This document shows positions 60,401-64,000 of a stretch of 64,000 nucleotides of DNA, piece after piece. Both the position numbers and the translations under genes were made by a program. The notes below the pieces were generated by a model that was given only the letters and a program-made list of their open reading frames with translations, did no database searches and was not told where the DNA came from. This stretch comes from Eumeta japonica (taxonomy: Eukaryota > Arthropoda > Insecta > Lepidoptera > Psychidae): the NCBI GenBank assembly GCA_005406025.1, contig BGZK01001309.1, forward strand, positions 1 through 64,000, in the 5' to 3' direction. Position 1 is the first letter of the stretch, and each line of letters begins with the position of its first letter.

Positions 60401-60980
60401 ATCTGGATAAGTACAAGTCGATATCTCATGATTACCAAATTTTTTTTTTCGTCTTTTGGTTACCCCGTATTGTCCAGATTAAGGTTAGCTTTATGTCGGA
60501 TTTATGAATGGGCGTAATCGTCATTTTTGCACTTATTTAATACGTAACAGACGTGGCGCAGGCGCGATAGCCGCTTTAAAATTGACTACTTTTCTCAGGA
60601 AGTGCTGTAGGCGCCTGCTGCACGCGCGTAGTCCCTGCCTTCGAGGGGTATTATTAGACAATTTAATTGATTAGAAAAAAATACTGTTATCAAAAGTGAG
60701 AAAGGTCAGGATACTAGATAAGAGTATATATCAGTATAAATGTACTCTGATTATGCAGGAGTAATGGCGGTGGGTGCAGGCGGAACATCAGTTACTCTAT
60801 TAGTTATACTACTTCTTCATTTCATTTCACTTTACTTCTTTACTTATAATTAACCAACCCACTCCTTCTGTTTATAGATAACAGAATAACTATTTAAGTT
60901 GCTCCGTGATTTATACTCTATCGCAGTCTCTCACGGGACGTGAATTGTGTTGCCGCAAAGGTTATACGACTCTAAGTTAT
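57411..60980. other. Region without recognisable gene
   Basis: AT-rich, with GC-richer patches at 57960-58030, 59030-59280 and 60540-60640. No open frame has a recognisable domain or splice support. A poly-A run at 58889-58901 could be a LINE tail but has no LINE sequence attached. Confidence 0.4.
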
Positions 60981-60987
60981 ATGATGA

Positions 60988-61022
60988 ACCGTGGTGGCTT
61001 AGCGGTTAAGAGCGTCGCCTTT
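60988..61022 (+). repeat. tRNA-derived SINE-like fragment (box A only)
   Basis: accgtggtggcttagcggtt followed by aagagcgtcgcctttgg resembles the tRNA-like head of lepidopteran SINEs (box A TGGCTTAGCGG). The usual box B, GGTTCAAATCC, is not found in the next 60 bases, so it is a decayed or truncated copy and not a working tRNA gene. Confidence 0.4.
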
Positions 61023-62560
61023 GGGTCGAAAAGTATGGAGTTCTGAAAAGTTTTTTGAAGTTAGTCAAATCGACCCACTCGCTCCGTGCTTAATACAGTA
61101 CATTAAGCCGTCATCGCGGACGTCGTCACCACGTCGGCAACGACGTCCTTTAGTAGCCCCCTATGTGGGAGGTCAAGGTCCAAGCATAAGATCCGACCCA
61201 CGATCTGAGAAAAAGGATTGTGGGAAGGCACGCCTCAGCGGTGGGGTGACAGTACCACCTGATACCCGAACAATAACACGTATTATACGAGAGTCGTGAA
61301 AAGAAGAGAACTCAAATGGACACTCGCACTTTATTTTTAACATCAACATAACTGAAGGTCCATCGCTAAGTTCTAGTCGAAATTTCAGTTCTACATACAG
61401 ATTTGAAACACTTATAAAGTTTGGCGCTCGCGCAGCTAGAAGGATTATTTTATGAAATGCTCTTGTCGGGTGAAGCACCAACACGCAATTATTTTTTGAA
61501 GTGGCAACACTGATCTCGTGCAGAGATGACCCGCGGCGGATACAACGGTACACCGTACCTAATGGTTTTAAATGAAAAAATGAGGCGCAAGAGTAGCTGT
61601 AGTATAATAAATTGCAAGAATATTAAAAGTAATATTCGGTGTAAATTTTGGCGATTCTCTGCGGCGTATGCATTCCATGTGTGTACCATTTGAAATATTG
61701 TCAGTGAAACACTTAGTACACATAAATACATAGGTTTTAAATTGATTCATTCACCTACAGCACTCATTAAAAAACATTGATAGTAGAAAATACTTCAAAA
61801 GCTACTCAGGAATGTGCAAATTTGTTTTTTCTTTTAAACAACACGATTGACATTTATTTGTAAGGTCTTTATGATTTAAGAAAAAGTGATTTACGTTTCT
61901 TCAATTTACTAGAAGAAACGATTTAATGTAACGGGAATTTATAAATCAATATCTTTCTTAACATTTTTAATCTATCAAAACAAAGGTTACGACACACATG
62001 TAGAGCTCTGGCTACAAAAGTTAAGGGCTCGCTCATCTATAAATAATAAAATGAAATGAAATTTTTTTTACTTTATTTAATAATAATCCACACAAAAATA
62101 TGATACTGGATATTATATACTCGCTAGATCCTAGTTTCAATGCATAATGTAACAAAATATATATTTTTATCATTAACACTGAAATATAAAATAGACGTCA
62201 ACACGCAATAGTTTGAGGCTGAAACGAAGGTAATTTGAATTGTTTGTTAAAATTGAAATTCATGTCTACCTAGAAACTACAGTTTTTACTCGACACAGGC
62301 CCTTATTTGGTACGGGCTAGGGCGGCGGCGCCCGCTGAGACGACATATTGGGCTCGGGGCCGCCCGCCGGCCCCAGCTGTCCGCGCCCTTTGTGCTCGCA
62401 AAAATTTTATTATCTACAGTTACCGATGGTACTTAGTTAAATTGTAACAAATGGTCTAACGTGCTGAGCACGCGCCCATGGTTTGTCGGATGACGTCGAA
62501 CTTTAGCGCAACCGTTGTCAAACGGGTGTAAGAGTTGTTTTACATTCGCTTTATAAGTTA
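61023..62560. other. Region without recognisable gene
   Basis: An open frame of 126 codons on the minus strand (61173-61553) has no domain I recognise. Its sequence (words such as gagatgacccgcggcggata) may be part of a dispersed repeat. A GC-rich patch lies at 62320-62400. The remainder is AT-rich. Confidence 0.35.
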
Positions 62561-62564
62561 CAAG

Positions 62565-62870
62565 CGGCCACCCGCCCGCTTCGCTCGGTATTTTGAGTTA
62601 CGATATCAGATACAAAAAAAAGGTAAGTGGGTTTCAAAAAACATATAACCTAAAACAATCTAAAAAGATTTCGCACCGAATGATTAATGGTCCCATACTG
62701 ATACGTTCAGTAGTTTTTAATTGATTCTCGGAAAAAGAAAAATCCTTTTCATCGTATAAATAATTTGCCTATCTTTTTTAAAGCTGAGTCGCCGGCAACT
62801 CTCCCGGTGTTAGAGACGTTTGTGGACGGCGGTGATCTTTAAGGTATAGGAGTTAATTACGTCTTACTTT
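62565..62870. repeat. Lepidopteran-type dispersed repeat fragments
   Basis: Near 62570-62720 are ccgcccgcttcgctcggta followed by words like ttcgcaccgaatgattaat. Near 62788-62850 are gccggcaactctcccggtgt and gtttgtggacggcggtgatc. Both resemble abundant non-coding moth and butterfly repeats (the second usually reads ..ggtgt..gtgtctatgggcggcggta). They immediately precede the LINE remnant. Confidence 0.45.
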
Positions 62871-62887
62871 GTTTCTACCACTATACG

Positions 62888-63300
62888 TGCTGTTTACGAC
62901 TTGAGACTGATGAAATCACTCAGAGAAAAATTTAAAGGAATTAAAATACTAGCTTTAGTATCACAATACATATACGAAAACTTGGTATATGTCAAGAGAC
63001 ATATAGAATCGTTCCAAAAAAGGTGCGAAATCCACAAGGTTAACACTAGACATAAGAACGATCTTGCTGCTCATAAGACCCGTCTAAGTTAATAAATCAT
63101 TTAAGGGGCAGTGAATGCGCTTTTATAATAAGATTCCAGCTGAAATTCAAAATTTGCTATTTGCTGAGTTTAAACGTTTCGTTATAAGAAAGTTATATAT
63201 GGCAAAGACTATTAAACCGTGTCTGAATATCTTAATGAAAAAAGTTCTTGGAATTGAAATGCTCGGCTATCAGGTTACTACATATTGTTTCTACTAAATT
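62888..63300 (+). pseudogene. LINE reverse transcriptase C-terminal remnant
   Basis: Two neighbouring frames on the + strand give ILALVSQYIYENLVYVKRHI, then EIHKVNTRHKNDLAAHKTRL, stop, and then MRFYNKIPAEIQNLLFAEFK followed by the end of the protein near 63300. This is the C-terminal region of CR1/Jockey-type proteins (LTV.S.YIYE.L.YVK.N......H..NTR.K.DL......RL......V.FYN.IP..I). One stop codon separates the pieces. It is a 5'-truncated copy and may belong to the same family as the fragments at 10441 and 39541, whose domains do not overlap it. Confidence 0.7.
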
Positions 63301-63660
63301 CTTAATTACTCAATCGTTTGTATCGATAAGTAAAAGGAGCAAGACTTGGGTTTCTCGCCCATTCTTCTCTAGACGAACCTGCATTTGGAATGGGTGGTGA
63401 TCTCGAAAAGAATTTATATATGACGTATTTTTAGTGTAATTTAATTACCTCAGAAATAAAGATATTTTTCATTTTGATATACTTTAAACATCTTCGAGTA
63501 TTAGTACTAATGAATTAGATTTACTATAGTTTAATACCTCGACAGTAATATCCTCGTATGTGAATGCAATTAAAGTGTGGAATAGGAAAGAATACAGTAA
63601 GGTAAATAACCCTGAGTATGGGAATTTAATGACTAGTTAAATATATGAAAAACGAAAAGT
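63301..63660. other. AT-rich sequence without recognisable gene
   Basis: It contains possible 3' UTR of the preceding LINE remnant; an aataaag at 63455 lies 155 bases after its end. No other structure seen. Confidence 0.35.
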
Positions 63661-63667
63661 TAAAATT

Positions 63668-63722
63668 TTAACTCGCCAGTTAGTATAACACTTCAAATGT
63701 TAACTCGCCAGTTAGTATAACA
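63668..63722. repeat. Two 23-bp direct repeats
   Basis: ttaactcgccagttagtata followed by aca occurs at 63668-63690 and exactly again at 63700-63722, a 32-base period. It precedes a mariner transposase relic and may be related to that element's end, or be an independent short tandem repeat. Confidence 0.85.
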
Positions 63723-63844
63723 AAAAAAAGTTTTTAAATTTTGCAAGTGGAATTCTTTGCCAAAATTATTGCGAATATTGCCTTCGTCTGTCATTAGTTT
63801 TTTCAAATTGGCGGCAAAAAGAAAATTGTTTGTCTAACGTCAAC

Positions 63845-64000
63845 ATGAATTTAACGAGAGAAAATTTGCGCGCAATGATTTTCTACGGCTTTCATTTGAT
63901 ATTTAAGACAACAAGTAAATTGTAAAAGACTTCGGTTGGCCTTCCACGATGATGCTTCATCCCTTGCTACTGTTTATAACTGGTTTAATGAGTTCAAACC
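63845..64000 (+). pseudogene. Mariner transposase N-terminus, cut by the window edge
   Basis: From ATG at 63845 the frame reads MNLTRENLRAMIFYGFHL and hits a stop. After a frame change the sequence continues DDASSLATVYNWFNEFK to the window end. These are the N-terminal DNA-binding helix-turn-helix region of a mariner transposase (NLTRE..R..I.Y.F......; LATVYNWFNEFKRG). The start differs from the mariner relic at 1054, so it is another subfamily. The rest of the element lies outside. Confidence 0.8.

Noticed and set aside
60988..61060. Possible functional tRNA gene
   Set aside because: Only the box A half is tRNA-like; there is no box B or acceptor-stem complement, so it is better explained as a SINE scrap.

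Overview
This is nuclear DNA of an insect, most probably a moth or butterfly (Lepidoptera). It is AT-rich, has spliced genes with long introns, and is full of decayed transposons: mariner, hAT, RTE-like, Jockey-like and CR1/Jockey-type LINE fragments. It also carries short dispersed repeats of kinds I know from lepidopteran genomes, such as tails built on ggttccgttttt/ggaaccctaaaa and the gcgggcgaagccgcgggcgg motif. The species call is inference; the rest is read from the sequence.

The one gene I can identify with confidence is the 3' end of Kdm2 (JHDM1, the F-box/LRR histone H3K36 demethylase) on the + strand. Three exons (1987-2275, 2533-2699, 11879-11996) join in frame with GT/AG borders. 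They encode the last 190 or so residues, the C-terminal leucine-rich repeats. The upstream exons (JmjC, CXXC, PHD, F-box) lie before the window. The last intron is 9.2 kb and holds a decayed hAT transposon, a 100-bp tandem repeat array, a LINE reverse transcriptase fragment and a dispersed repeat. The intron before the first visible exon holds a mariner relic and a 43-bp perfect inverted repeat.

From 12.1 kb to 64 kb I find no convincing protein-coding gene. This 52-kb stretch mixes AT-rich DNA, several short GC-rich islands (possible promoters, 5' UTR exons or regulatory elements of a gene outside the window) and mobile-element debris. Landmarks are: an RTE C-terminal scrap at 16.9 kb; a minisatellite of about 47 bp per unit (18.8-20.8 kb) that resumes beyond a 2.6-kb RTE-like LINE (20.8-23.4 kb); a near-perfect 127-bp tandem duplication (25.8-26.0 kb); a 37-bp perfect inverted repeat enclosing 0.5 kb (33.6-34.1 kb); two copies of one Jockey-like LINE on the minus strand (34.7-35.2 and 45.4-48.0 kb) and a different Jockey-like LINE on the minus strand (56.3-57.4 kb); two further LINE reverse transcriptase remnants (39.5 and 62.9 kb); and the start of a mariner transposase relic at the right edge.

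No intact transposase or reverse transcriptase is visible. Nothing here looks like an operon, a CRISPR array or a prokaryotic system. The most unusual signals are structural: long perfect inverted repeats, a LINE embedded in a minisatellite, a snap-back insertion inside that LINE, and internal deletions in the Jockey copies.
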